Notes: generated from the sequence alone by a model not told the origin. Positions 49,165 to 58,821 are shown, counted from the first letter of the stretch. The stretch: 64,000 nucleotides of DNA from Candidatus Thiosymbion ectosymbiont of Catanema sp. Cochon2018 (GCA_011392765.1 WYCW01000002.1:94917-158916); one strand, 5' to 3'. A program made the numbers and translations.

Positions 49165-49932
49165 GTGACCAGTCAATTTAAATCGAAAGTAGCACTGGTT
49201 ACCGGTGGAAGTTCAGGGATCGGCCAGGCCATCGCCTTAGCGTTTGCTCAAGAAGGTGCCAAAGTGGTGGTGGCAGATCGTCGTGTTTCCGAGGGTAAAG
49301 GAACCGTAGCCATGATCGAGGAAAAAGGCGGCGAAGCCCGTTTTGTACCGACGAATGTTTCAAAAGCAGCAGAAGTAAAGGCTATGGTTGCTGCCTGCAT
49401 TACCGAATATGGTGGGTTGGACTATGCGGTAAACAATGCAGGTATTGTGGGCACACCCTTCATCCCGGCAGCGGAATATGAGGAAGAGGTTTGGGACCAG
49501 GTTATGGACATAAACCTCAAAGGGGTGTGGCTATGTATGAAGTACGAAATTCCCGAAATACTCAAGCGTGGACAAGGTGCCATTGTGAACATGTCATCCG
49601 TAACCGGGCTGAGGGGAGGACCACCGGTAACAGGAGTAGCCTATTATGCCAGTAAGCATGGAGTGATCGGGCTGACCAAGGCGGCTGCAAATGAATATGC
49701 GACACAAGGCCTGCGTATTAACGCGGTTTGTCCGGGTGTGATTGAGACCCCGATGATTGAGGAAGAGCTTTCTCACAATGAAGAGTTCGCTGCACAAATG
49801 ATGGCTCTGCATCCGATGCGACGGTTTGGGCGACCGGAAGAGGTCGCTGCCGTGACGCTATGGCTATGTTCCGAAGGCGCATCCTTTGTCACCGGCCATG
49901 CTCACGCAGTGGATGGTGGTGCACTGATATGA
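49165..49932 (+). CDS. Short-chain dehydrogenase/reductase (classical SDR)
   Basis: I took the GTG at 49165 (255 residues) because AGAGGGG precedes it and the protein then starts VTSQFKSKVALVTGGSSGIGQAIALAFAQEGAKVVVADRR, as SDRs do. An upstream in-frame ATG would add 22 residues from repeat D. The protein has the NAD(P) motif TGGSSGIG (~12-19), an acidic/basic pair after beta-2 (ADRR), NNAG (~90), catalytic Ser in MSSVTG and YYASKHG with Tyr/Lys (~160). The family oxidises or reduces alcohols and sugars; the substrate is unknown. It is framed by two direct copies of repeat D. Confidence 0.92.
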   Translation: MTSQFKSKVALVTGGSSGIGQAIALAFAQEGAKVVVADRRVSEGKGTVAMIEEKGGEARFVPTNVSKAAEVKAMVAACITEYGGLDYAVNNAGIVGTPFIPAAEYEEEVWDQVMDINLKGVWLCMKYEIPEILKRGQGAIVNMSSVTGLRGGPPVTGVAYYASKHGVIGLTKAAANEYATQGLRINAVCPGVIETPMIEEELSHNEEFAAQMMALHPMRRFGRPEEVAAVTLWLCSEGASFVTGHAHAVDGGALI

Positions 49933-49984
49933 ATGTGAACCTTGAAGGATGCGAAATTGTTCAATTTGCGCAGAGCTGACCTTT

Positions 49985-50271
49985 TCTCTCATTCCCACGC
50001 GGCGAGACTGTGAAAGTATTGCTGAATTTTCAGAGGGCCAGGGACAGAGCGACACAATCTCCCCAGATTAAGCGTCATAGCTTTTCCCTAGCCCCACATG
50101 GTGCGGAATTTTGCATGGAACACGTCAATCTCATTCCACCGTCTCCGGGAAAACCGAATACTTTCACAGTCTCGCCGCGTGGGAACGCGGAAGCTCCGCG
50201 CCGCGGAGGGTTGCAGGCTGGGGTGAGATACGTAACCCCAGTTTCTTCCGGCATACGAGGACAGGAATGCT
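49985..50271 (+). repeat. Repeat family D, copy 2 (downstream of SDR gene)
   Basis: It has the same orientation and parts as 48817-49092: TTCCCACGCGGCGAGACTG (49992), GAATTTTCAGAG, CCGGGAAAACCGAATACTTT, AGTCTCGCCGCGTGGGAA and the GGCTGGGGTGAGATACG tail. The inner sequences differ between copies. Confidence 0.75.
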
Positions 50272-50289
50272 GAGGTTCGCAAGCTCACC

Positions 50290-50510
50290 CCAGCCCAATG
50301 CCATTAAGTTAAGCGTTACCGACCAGCAAAAGAGAGGAAACCTCACCAATCACACGAATCCTCGCGGATTGATTCGCGCGCTTCGTAGGTTGGGCAAAGC
50401 CCGCCAGGGACGGTGGGCGTGCCCAACACCGGTGTTGGGCACGGGCCATCCCTGGCCCTTTGCCCAACTACAACAAGCGGCCAGCAGCTAACTTAATGGC
50501 ATTGCACTCC
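50290..50510. repeat. AATGCCATTAAGTTAAGCG units with hairpin remnant
   Basis: The unit occurs at 50296-50329 on plus and 50481-50504 on minus, enclosing ACACGAATCCTCGCGGATTGATTCGCGCG and a GTGTTGGGCACGG stretch. Bases 50511-50781 contain only short repeats (GAAAATGCCTATTTTTCAAGGTG, related to 25692-25715) and no gene I can support. Confidence 0.6.
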
Positions 50511-50781
50511 AGCCTACGCGGGCTTTGAAAAATACGATTTCCGTCAACGGCACGCTAGAATAATCAATGGGTTAAAGTCGCATTTTCGGTGAAAATGCCT
50601 ATTTTTCAAGGTGTCCACAAAGCAACGGTGTTTCATGGGCACAAGATTTCTCGCTACGCTCGAAATGACACTAAATGTCAACACGACCTAGTTGTTAGGT
50701 ACTTATCAGGTATTGAATTATTGGGGGCACTTTGAGGCATTCTGAAGGTATCCGCGTGGGGAATTGAGATCAGAGGAGAAA

Positions 50782-51702
50782 ATGAGAATGACCATTAATG
50801 ATATTTACTCCTTCATCAACGTCATTAGCGAGAACAGTACTTTATCTAGTATTGCTGCTATCATTACCATTATTATGGCTATCATAAGTATCCTTTTTAA
50901 ATTGCCAGCGCGACTCATGAATCAAATCAGTGAATTCGATGGGATATATGAGGGGAATGCTGAGGATTTCATTTGTGATAACTCCAAACCGGATCTTGAT
51001 CTGCTTTATATTTTCCGTGCAAAAATAAATCGTTCCTCATCTCGCTACAAGATGGAAGCATACGTAGATATATATGAGAGACCAAATAAAAAGCCTTTGG
51101 GGGAGGCTAAATTAAAAGGAGATCTCCGTGTAAGTAACAGTATGGGATACATGGAATACTCTCTGACTTCGGAAATAGAAGGCGAATCTGAACTCGCAAA
51201 AAAAAATGATGGATTTATGATCTTCTCGGTGGCCAGCGAAGGAAAACTCTGTGGAAACTGGATTACTGCCCGCCCGACAAGAAACCGGAAATGCAAAGTT
51301 TTATTTGGCTCAATTTCTTTGATGAGGGTGAAAAAGTCATCGTGGCCCTTTTCGTTGCGTAAACTAAAAAAACCTTTGGGTAAAATTGAGAAAACACGTC
51401 TTATAAATACATGTGATCCAAGTTCTTCTTGGCCTTCAATACCAGTTAAGGAATACTTAGATATAAAAAATAAAGGAGGACTTTTCGATATCCGGCAAAT
51501 GCTTCAGCAGGCAATGCAGCTTTCCGTTTTGGATCGCGCCGCCCTCGTCGAGGGACTTATCGCTAACCTCGACAAACCCGATAACACCCTCGACACCTTA
51601 TGGCTGAAAGAGGCCGAGGATCGCATGCATGCCTATCGTGCCGGAGCGCTTGCAGCCGTTGACGCAGATGAAGTATTTGCCGAGCTCGGACGTAATCCTT
51701 GA
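50782..51702 (+). CDS. Membrane protein fused to an addiction-module antitoxin domain
   Basis: From ATG 50782 (AGAGGAG upstream; 306 residues) the N-terminal part has one hydrophobic helix (LSSIAAIITIIMAIISILFKL, ~20-40). A beta-rich soluble region of unknown family follows. The last ~70 residues (MLQQAMQLSVLDRAALVEGLIANLDKPD...AVDADEVFAELGRNP) are an Unstab_antitox/TIGR02574-type antitoxin, almost identical to the stand-alone gene at 52221. DNA identity with that gene begins abruptly at CCGGCAAATGCTTCAGCAG. The fusion probably arose by a deletion joining two genes. The N-terminal part is AT-rich and unlike its neighbours. Confidence 0.75.
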   Translation: MRMTINDIYSFINVISENSTLSSIAAIITIIMAIISILFKLPARLMNQISEFDGIYEGNAEDFICDNSKPDLDLLYIFRAKINRSSSRYKMEAYVDIYERPNKKPLGEAKLKGDLRVSNSMGYMEYSLTSEIEGESELAKKNDGFMIFSVASEGKLCGNWITARPTRNRKCKVLFGSISLMRVKKSSWPFSLRKLKKPLGKIEKTRLINTCDPSSSWPSIPVKEYLDIKNKGGLFDIRQMLQQAMQLSVLDRAALVEGLIANLDKPDNTLDTLWLKEAEDRMHAYRAGALAAVDADEVFAELGRNP

Positions 51703-51759
51703 AGGCTCGATTTCTGTGTCGGTTGAGCGGCTGAGTATATCAATGGGAGGATTCGAATA

Positions 51760-52197
51760 ATGGGACGCATCGTGGCCCAGGTGGAAGTGACCAATCCTAC
51801 GGATTCCGAGAAATCGCTGGTATTCAGCGCGTTCGTGGATACCGGCGCCGGGGCATTGATATTACCATCATCCTGGAAAGGCAGATTAGGAAAGTTCGTG
51901 AATGAAGAGAAGGTTGAATTTGTGTTGGCGAACAACGAAGTGGCTCATGGCATTGCATGTGGGCCCGTGGGTATTCGTATAGAAGGATTCCGAAGGATCT
52001 TCAACGAAGTAATGTTTATAGACATGGAACCTGCCGAGGATGGAGAATATCAACCCTTGCTCGGCTACGTTATCCTCGAACAAGCACAGGTCGTGGTTGA
52101 TATGCTGGGACATCGGCTGGTGCCGGTTAAACATATTGATTGCAAATTTTCTTCCCAATCGCTACGTAAACAGAGCACGGCCCGGAAAATTCGATAA
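51760..52197 (+). CDS. Retropepsin-like aspartic protease (clan AA)
   Basis: This 145-residue protein has the flap and active-site layout of single-domain retropepsin-like proteases: VFSAFVDTGAGALILPSSW with the catalytic D-T-G at ~28-30, then VEFVLANNEVAHG and PLLGYVILEQAQVVVDMLGHRLVPV, where LGYVILE resembles the (A/I)-L-G strand. Such proteins act as homodimers with one Asp from each subunit. GGGAGGATTCGAATA precedes the ATG. It lies between two near-identical antitoxin copies. Substrate and role are unknown. Confidence 0.82.
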   Translation: MGRIVAQVEVTNPTDSEKSLVFSAFVDTGAGALILPSSWKGRLGKFVNEEKVEFVLANNEVAHGIACGPVGIRIEGFRRIFNEVMFIDMEPAEDGEYQPLLGYVILEQAQVVVDMLGHRLVPVKHIDCKFSSQSLRKQSTARKIR

Positions 52198-52220
52198 CAT
52201 TCGGCATAGGGTTATCCAAC

Positions 52221-52445
52221 ATGACCAATTCCGCCCGGCAAATGCTTCAGCAGGCAATGCAGCTTTCCGTTCCGGATCGCACTGCCCTCGTCGAGGGACT
52301 TATCGCCAGCCTCGACAAACCCGATAACATGCTCGACATGTTATGGCTGAAAGAAGCCGAGGATCGTATGAATGCCTATCGTGCCGGAGAGCTTGCAGCC
52401 GTTGACGCGGATCAAGTATTTGCCGAGCTCGGACGCAATCCTTGA
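52221..52445 (+). CDS. Addiction-module antitoxin (Unstab_antitox/TIGR02574 family)
   Basis: The 74 residues, MTNSARQMLQQAMQLSVPDRTALVEGLIASLDKPDNMLDMLWLKEAEDRMNAYRAGELAAVDADQVFAELGRNP, match the family length and its L.DR..L...L..S pattern. The stop overlaps the start of a ParE/RelE-like remnant (52442), the usual antitoxin-toxin order. The toxin is cut by a MITE, so the antitoxin is orphaned. It is a duplicate of the C-terminal domain of the protein ending at 51702. Confidence 0.85.
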   Translation: MTNSARQMLQQAMQLSVPDRTALVEGLIASLDKPDNMLDMLWLKEAEDRMNAYRAGELAAVDADQVFAELGRNP

Positions 52446-52500
52446 AGGTTCGATTTCTATTACCGGCTCGGCGCGAACTCAGGGAAGTGGTTCGTTACTA
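52442..52500 (+). pseudogene. ParE/RelE toxin remnant, truncated by a MITE
   Basis: Starting at TTG 52442, overlapping the antitoxin stop, the frame reads LKVRFLLPARRELREVVRYYN. This is the typical N-terminus of ParE/RelE-family toxins. It breaks off where a MITE A end (AATGTGTTAGTTTTTAGA, 52502) begins. The equivalent place after the first antitoxin copy (51699) keeps only a degenerate LKARFL followed by a stop. Confidence 0.75.
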
Positions 52501-52526
52501 TAATGTGTTAGTTTTTAGATGGCCTC

Positions 52527-52676
52527 TTAGAGGCTGTCTAAAAACTAACACATTGATTTTAAATCGGTAGGCTGGGGGCAAGGAACGAATCCCAGCTTTG
52601 GTTATTGCTGGGTTTTGGCCGTCCCTGGCCGCAACCCAGCCTACAGCCTACGATCCCTTTTTAGACAATCTCTTAG
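52527..52676 (+). mobile_element. MITE family A, copy 3, with an adjoining half copy
   Basis: This 150-bp element, TTAGAGGCTGTCTAAAAAC ... GGATCCC-like core ... TTTTTAGACAATCTCTTAG, is the same as 9251-9399. Bases 52502-52530 are the inverted end of another copy, so two elements abut. They separate the ParE remnant from hicA. Confidence 0.85.
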
Positions 52677-52702
52677 GCACGAGGGAAGACGAAAGGCATT
52701 TT

Positions 52703-52954
52703 GTGGCGAAACATGACAAGGTAATGGAGAAGATCCTTCTCGGCGCATCTGATGCGAATATAGCGTTCGAGGATCTTCGAAGGCTACTGCTTCATCTTGG
52801 CTTTGAGGAGAGGATTCGTGGAGATCACCACGTTTATCGGAAGGGAGGCGTCGAGGATAAGATAAACATCCAGAGAGCAGGCAACAAGGCCAAGCCGTAT
52901 CAGGTTAGGCAGGTTCGCAGAATTATCCTGAAATACCACTTATCGGGTGGGTAA
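52703..52954 (+). CDS. hicA: HicA mRNA interferase toxin
   Basis: I propose GTG 52703 as start (83 residues; ATG 52724 is the alternative), since codons before 52703 lie within the MITE. VAKHDKVMEKILLGASDANIAFEDLRRLLLHLGFEERIRGDHHVYRKGG...INIQRAGNKAKPYQVRQVRRIILKY is a full HicA dsRBD-like fold, with the catalytic His in GDHHVY (~42-45). HicA degrades mRNA and is neutralised by HicB, whose gene starts 2 bp after its stop. The pair looks intact. Confidence 0.9.
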   Translation: MAKHDKVMEKILLGASDANIAFEDLRRLLLHLGFEERIRGDHHVYRKGGVEDKINIQRAGNKAKPYQVRQVRRIILKYHLSGG

Positions 52955-52956
52955 TC

Positions 52957-53169
52957 ATGTATAGATACGAGACTATTATTTATTGGAGTGATGAAGATGG
53001 GTCGTTCATCGCAGACGTTCCCCAACTGCCCGGCTGTATGGCGCACGGCGCATCACCAGATGAGGCATTAGCCAACGCACAGGATGCTATGCAGCTTTGG
53101 ATTGATACGGCTCGTGAATTTGATGATCCTATACCGGAACCGTTAGGGCGTCGCCTTGCCTATGCGTAA
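52957..53169 (+). CDS. hicB: HicB antitoxin
   Basis: The 70 residues, MYRYETIIYWSDEDGSFIADVPQLPGCMAHGASPDEALANAQDAMQLWIDTAREFDDPIPEP, are the partial RNase-H fold typical of short HicB proteins. It follows hicA by two bases. No C-terminal HTH is present in this short form, so autoregulation would need HicA or another DNA-binding part. Confidence 0.92.
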   Translation: MYRYETIIYWSDEDGSFIADVPQLPGCMAHGASPDEALANAQDAMQLWIDTAREFDDPIPEPLGRRLAYA

Positions 53170-53283
53170 TTCGCCTAACGGGTAGCTCAGGCGACGCCGG
53201 AAGCCTCGGTGGCGCTTCGCGGTAGGTTCAGCCCGTAGGCTGGGTTGAGGAACGAAACCCAGCACCTCAGCTACCAATTTTCG

Positions 53284-53496
53284 CTAGGATCCTTGAGGGA
53301 CCCGCATCTTTACAAATGAGTCAAGTTTGTGCAGTGCATAAATCGGGATCGAAATCGAGATTCCGATTGCGATCCCGATCCCGATTTCGACCTATCCCGG
53401 CTCTCCAACGGTTGGTTGGGCGTAGGAGATGGGGCCTTACGGGAGAGGGGCTTTTGGGGCCTCACGCCTTGTCGGTCTGAGGCAAAGCCTCGCTAG
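53284..53496 (+). repeat. CTAG-bounded modular repeat, copy e (GATCGG core)
   Basis: CTAGGATCCTTGAGGGACCC, TTTACAAATGAGTCAAG, an ATCGGG/ATCCCG hairpin (53340-53392), TACGGGAGAGGGGC, GTCGGTCTGAGGCAAAGCC and GCTAG match copies a and b. A half copy of the GTAGGCTGGG unit precedes it at 53235. Confidence 0.82.
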
Positions 53497-53634
53497 AGTT
53501 TGAGAATAAGTGCGGAGCCGTCATTCCGGCAGGGATTGCCGGAATCTGCCGATGCCGGGGATGGCCGACTTGCGGGAACCGGAAACATTGGCTCAGGGGC
53601 TGCGACATAATCGTCGTGCCAACCACTAAGTAGG

Positions 53635-53718
53635 ACAAGATTAACAGGATTTCCAGGATTATTTTCTTAAATAACAATTATAATATTCTGTTAATCCTGA
53701 AAATCCTGTGAATCCTGT
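53635..53718. repeat. Long hairpin, AACAGGATTTTCAGGATT type
   Basis: Arms 53635-53662 and 53684-53718 pair with a few mismatches (ATTAACAGGATTT / AAATCCTGTGAATCCTG). The region 53497-53883 has no other feature except the eno leader. Confidence 0.75.
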
Positions 53719-53808
53719 ACGATTAGGAGACAAGCCCGGAGGTTAGGGTTTACTCCCTCATTAGAAATCCTGCCGGCTGTTTCCGGATATTGTGCACCGC
53801 CGGATTAA

Positions 53809-55158
<1,350 letters not shown>

Positions 55159-55179
55159 CGGTCCGCCCGCCCTGAGACC

Positions 55180-55506
55180 ATGCGCTGGTTCGCAGGCATC
55201 CTGCTGCTGTTGCTGGTGGCGTTGCAGTATCGCCTGTGGACCGGCGACGGCAGCTTGGCGGAGGTCCGGGCGCTGCGGGACGAGATCAGGGCGCAGAAGG
55301 CTGAGCTCGAACAACTGCGGGCCCGCAACCAGGCCCTCGAAGCGGAGGTCCTCGACCTCCACGAGGGTCTGGACGCCCTGGAAGAACGGGCCCGCAGCGA
55401 GCTGGGGATGATTAAGCAGGGAGAACTGTTTCTGCAGATCATCGAGGAACCGGCCGAGGATACTTCCCCAGCGCCGGCTCCTGCCGGCACGGGGAAGGGA
55501 CCATGA
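55180..55506 (+). CDS. ftsB: Cell-division protein FtsB
   Basis: The 108 residues have a single N-terminal membrane helix (RWFAGILLLLLVALQYRLW). A leucine/glutamate coiled coil follows (VRALRDEIRAQKAELEQLRARNQALEAEVLDLHEG, ~28-62), and then the conserved LEERARSELGMIKQGELFLQI. FtsB joins FtsL and FtsQ in the divisome. The position right after eno is the conserved gammaproteobacterial order. ispD, which often follows, is missing; unrelated AT-rich genes come next. Confidence 0.95.
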   Translation: MRWFAGILLLLLVALQYRLWTGDGSLAEVRALRDEIRAQKAELEQLRARNQALEAEVLDLHEGLDALEERARSELGMIKQGELFLQIIEEPAEDTSPAPAPAGTGKGP

Positions 55507-55566
55507 AAAAGGCCCTATATTGGGCTTGAGACTATCGAGTCACTCAGAGCACAGAGGTAGTCGGTG

Positions 55567-56337
55567 ATGAAGACTGAAGAACAAACTCTGTCTGAGGGGA
55601 CGTCCGTGACGAGTGAGTCACCGACCCGAGACTCGCGAGGAACATCTGTTGAGCCTGATGAGGAGAGAGGTGCACCGCCCGCCCCAGAAAATGGGGGTTC
55701 GAGTGCGGTTATTCGAGGCAAACCGCCGCGGAATTGGCTACCACTAGCAAACATACTTGCCCTGCTTACAGTGCTGATGGCGACGGTACCTGCAACATTG
55801 TCTCTCTACAACTGGGTAGTGGACAGCGCGTTGGTGATCGTCGACACAGGGGTCTATGAGTTTCAAGCGGATAGGGCCTGGGGACCCTCTGAAAGCATTG
55901 AGGGTTGGAATGAGAGTAAGAAGCGCATACGCTTTAAGTCGCCAGTGCCGTGCCCTCAGCCAGAAATACGAGTGTCGATAAGCTCCGTAGATTTCGGCGG
56001 TGCGAGTCGTCTGGACGTTGCCGCTCCGGCCGAAGAACGTACCCGCGATGGGTTTCAATTGGTTGCCAGAACATGGGGTGGTTCAAAAAAAATTCCCTGG
56101 GTGAAAGTTGATTGGTTCGTTGCCTGCCCACGTGAAGCAGGAGTTGTTCAAGACAAACCGCTGCCGAATTGGCTGATAGCAATGTGGAACTGGCTAACAC
56201 CAACAAACGTGCTCGGCTTGCTCACAGTGCTGCTTATTCTGTTCATATTGCTGGCAGCACCCGAAATATTATCTTTCTACGACTCGTGGAAGAGGAAGGC
56301 AGCGGACAAGAAGCCGCGATCCTATTCTCCTCGGTGA
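55567..56337 (+). CDS. Hypothetical membrane protein, two transmembrane segments
   Basis: This 256-residue protein (GTG 55564 immediately before is an alternative start) has a Ser/Thr/Glu-rich N-terminal tail. A membrane helix lies at ~60-82 (NILALLTVLMATVPATLSLYNW), a ~110-residue soluble domain follows and a second helix lies near 215-240 (VLGLLTVLLILFILLAAPEI). No domain is recognised. It lies 60 bp after ftsB but differs in character; no functional link is seen. Confidence 0.65.
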   Translation: MKTEEQTLSEGTSVTSESPTRDSRGTSVEPDEERGAPPAPENGGSSAVIRGKPPRNWLPLANILALLTVLMATVPATLSLYNWVVDSALVIVDTGVYEFQADRAWGPSESIEGWNESKKRIRFKSPVPCPQPEIRVSISSVDFGGASRLDVAAPAEERTRDGFQLVARTWGGSKKIPWVKVDWFVACPREAGVVQDKPLPNWLIAMWNWLTPTNVLGLLTVLLILFILLAAPEILSFYDSWKRKAADKKPRSYSPR

Positions 56338-56410
56338 AGTGTAGACTCGGTGTAATGCGGCCTTGGCCTTAGTCGCCTGATTCGTAACCGTCAGAGCTAC
56401 AGGGGAATAT

Positions 56411-56797
56411 ATGCAGAAAATAACCCCGGAAATGATAAAGCATATTGAAGCCGAATATGCGGAATGGGGAGAATTTCTCAATGGAGTAATTGGCCTCCTT
56501 GCTTTTTCATTCGGCTTATCATGTTTAGGCACTGACAGGCCGGATATTACTGGCTTTATGTCGTTAGTATTTATCTTGATTTTTGCATTATATGGAAAAA
56601 CTAAGTTTCCTCAAAAACTAAAGGATCTCCGAAAAGAAGAGTTGTCAGGTATTGATGAGCTTATTCTTCTGGGCTTTGAAAGAAAGTATTTTAGCCCAAT
56701 GGCTGTAATTAAAAATTTTCCGGTAGGTCTAATCGGATGGTTTTTTCTAGGCGGAGTAACACTTTATGGTGCTGCTGAAAATGCCGGTTGGCTCTAA
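56411..56797 (+). CDS. Small hypothetical membrane protein
   Basis: This 128-residue protein starts MQKITPEMIKHIEAEYAEWGEFLNGVIGLLAFSFGLSC. Three hydrophobic stretches are visible (~20-38, ~48-66, ~105-125). It is AT-rich relative to eno and ftsB, suggesting transfer. The start has GGGGAATAT ahead of the ATG. No family is recognised. Confidence 0.6.
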   Translation: MQKITPEMIKHIEAEYAEWGEFLNGVIGLLAFSFGLSCLGTDRPDITGFMSLVFILIFALYGKTKFPQKLKDLRKEELSGIDELILLGFERKYFSPMAVIKNFPVGLIGWFFLGGVTLYGAAENAGWL

Positions 56798-56819
56798 GAT
56801 GGAAAAAGAACGAGCCCAC

Positions 56820-57012
56820 GTAGGCTGGGATGAGCTTGCGAGCCCCAGCATCCCCATTCGTAACCGTTCAGCCCCCCCTCGATCCTGATCTCGAAAACCA
56901 GAAATCAATAGATTATGTTAGGACCAAGCCGAAATCCAAAGGGGGGGCTGAACGGTTACCCCCATTCTCGTATGCTAGAAGAAGCTGGGGTTCGTACCTC
57001 ACCCCAGCCTAC
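56820..57012. repeat. Nested palindromes: GTAGGCTGGG unit enclosing GTAACCGTTCAGCC unit
   Basis: The outer arms GTAGGCTGGG (56820) and CCCAGCCTAC (ending 57012) enclose an inner inverted repeat. Its arms are GTAACCGTTCAGCCCCCC (56860) and GGGGGGCTGAACGGTTAC (ending 56959). The inner unit stands alone at 60042-60144. Confidence 0.8.
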
Positions 57013-57041
57013 GGCCCTTCAGAATAAGATGGTAAGGTATT

Positions 57042-58016
57042 ATGTTTCAGAAAAGTAATATCATGTTTTTGGTAGTAATTACTACCGCTCTCCTAACGGT
57101 TTTCTTGCCTTCTGTAACGATGGGTTATGAAGACGAGATCACCAGGCTCTCGGAAGATTTAAAAAAGCACATTCAGCTTTCAAACAAAACAAGAATAGCT
57201 GTTGTAGATTTTACCGACCTGAAAGGGAATGTGACTGAACTGGGAAGGTTTATTGCTGAAGAATTTTCTATGGGACTGCTTATGGCTAGCGGGAACTACG
57301 AAGTTGTTGACCGGTCACATCTTCAGGTTCTTCTCAAAGAGAATAAATTGTCTGCAAGTGGTTTGGTTGCCCCTGAAGACGCGAGAAAAATTGTAAAAGT
57401 TTCGGGTGTTGATGCTCTGATCACAGGAAATATTACCGCATTTAACGATAATGTTAGGCTGTCAATCAAAATATTAGATGCGGGCACGGCAAAACTTATC
57501 GGCGCGAGCAAGGGAAATATACCGGCGACAAAAGCAATTAAGGATTTGCTGGAAAAAGAAATTCACAGCTTTGATATTTCAGATCGGAGTAATAACGCAA
57601 CAAGCATTAAGACAGAGTTTAAGATACGTAAGAAAACTGAAAAGGAAGGTTTTGTTTTTGCATTGCAAGACTGTCAAAGGAAAGGAGAAAATGTGAAATG
57701 TGAATTTTTAATAACCAGTTCCGGCCAGAATCAAAAACTTAGAATTTTTGCTGATTACGGTAATGATAGTTCATATTTTTTAGACAATTCAGGAGATTCC
57801 TTTTACCCTAAAAGAATCGTGCTTGGAAATAATAGTCACCAATCATATATTTATAAAACATTCTATAAAGACACTCCTGTCAAAATGGTATTAGAATTCA
57901 ATCAGGTCGGCACTCAATCAAAAATTATGAGTATACTTGTTGTATTATGTAAGCTCAATAACAAAGCCCCTTTTGTTATAAAATTTCAGAATATTCCAAT
58001 TCTAAAAGACAATTGA
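57042..58016 (+). CDS. Secreted FlgO/CsgG-like protein
   Basis: This 324-residue protein has an N-terminal signal peptide (NIMFLVVITTALLTVFLPSVTMG). The mature part reads KTRIAVVDFTDLKGNVTELGRFIAEEFSMGLLMASGNYEVVDRSHLQVLLKENKLSASGLV...VSGVDALITGNITAFNDNVRLSIKILDAGTAKLIGA, the pattern of FlgO and CsgG-type periplasmic/outer-membrane assembly domains (~45-175). The C-terminal 150 residues are unassigned. It is AT-rich and followed 30 bp later by a small membrane protein. Function is inferred from fold only. Confidence 0.72.
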   Translation: MFQKSNIMFLVVITTALLTVFLPSVTMGYEDEITRLSEDLKKHIQLSNKTRIAVVDFTDLKGNVTELGRFIAEEFSMGLLMASGNYEVVDRSHLQVLLKENKLSASGLVAPEDARKIVKVSGVDALITGNITAFNDNVRLSIKILDAGTAKLIGASKGNIPATKAIKDLLEKEIHSFDISDRSNNATSIKTEFKIRKKTEKEGFVFALQDCQRKGENVKCEFLITSSGQNQKLRIFADYGNDSSYFLDNSGDSFYPKRIVLGNNSHQSYIYKTFYKDTPVKMVLEFNQVGTQSKIMSILVVLCKLNNKAPFVIKFQNIPILKDN

Positions 58017-58046
58017 TTTGGAGCAGCTCCGGATGGAAATAAGAAC

Positions 58047-58487
58047 ATGAGGTTTCAGTATCCAAAATATTGGGAAGTAATCGGTCTTATTATTGCGCTG
58101 TTAACATTAATTGTAACTATAGCGCAACTAGGCCAAGACAGAGATAAGGCTCATAATGAAATTACAAAAAAGGACAACAAAATTGAAAAAAGCAACCATA
58201 GAAAAACATTCTCTGCACTAACCGTATCTGAGAGAGGGTCTCAACACATTGATTTTGCCGATACTGAATTGTCTGTAGCTTTTCAAAATATAAATAGTGA
58301 AGAATATGTGAGTTTGTATGTCGCACCGGCAGGACAAAAAAGTTATGTCTATGCAGTAGTTGACGGTTCTGTCGTAGAATTTAAATCGTTAGATGTCTCA
58401 TACTATATCCAAGTAATAAAAGTCGATTATTCAGAGAAAAAAATAACCTTGAAAGTGAATTATAAAACAGATGAGAATGCCCCGTAG
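58047..58487 (+). CDS. Small membrane-anchored hypothetical protein
   Basis: This 146-residue protein has one N-terminal membrane helix (YWEVIGLIIALLTLIVTIAQLG, ~8-29), a charged stretch and a beta-rich soluble domain. It shares the low GC and orientation of the FlgO/CsgG-like gene 30 bp upstream, so the two may form a unit. No family is recognised. Confidence 0.6.
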   Translation: MRFQYPKYWEVIGLIIALLTLIVTIAQLGQDRDKAHNEITKKDNKIEKSNHRKTFSALTVSERGSQHIDFADTELSVAFQNINSEEYVSLYVAPAGQKSYVYAVVDGSVVEFKSLDVSYYIQVIKVDYSEKKITLKVNYKTDENAP

Positions 58488-58530
58488 TGTCACTGTGTAC
58501 GCTGCGCTTTCTCATGCAATAGAACGTCGT

Positions 58531-58809
58531 TCACGGATGTTTCCCATTCGCTTCCATACTCCAGCATCGAATCCGTAAAGATACGTCGTCATCTCTCTCA
58601 CGGCGAAGAAAGGGCGCATGTTCCAGAGCAGCGAGTGCCGACAGATAATCGGCGCGGGTATCCGGATACTCGGCGGGGACTACCTTTACATAGAAGCCCT
58701 TGCTGTGTCCGGTCGTGGTAGCGAGCTGTTCCAGGTCTTGTTCCATTTTGGGATCGAGGGTAACGGCAAGCATCTCTTCGGTCGGTTCGTTTGATAAAAT
58801 GCTATACAT
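58531..58809 (-). pseudogene. RelB/ribbon-helix-helix antitoxin, frameshifted
   Basis: The start MYSILSNEPTEEMLAVTLDPKMEQDLEQLATTTGHSKGFYVK matches RHH antitoxins. It then diverges after FYVK (VVPAEYPDTRADYLSALAALE), where a frame change appears; DYLSALAALE resembles the usual end. The rest is nonsense extension. The IS630 copy begins nine bases upstream of its ATG, so promoter sequence was also disrupted. Confidence 0.6.
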
Positions 58810-58821
58810 ATAATCTATACT

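Noticed and set aside
52598..52702. N-terminal extension of HicA
   Set aside because: These codons lie in the MITE end. HicA homology begins at the GTG at 52703.
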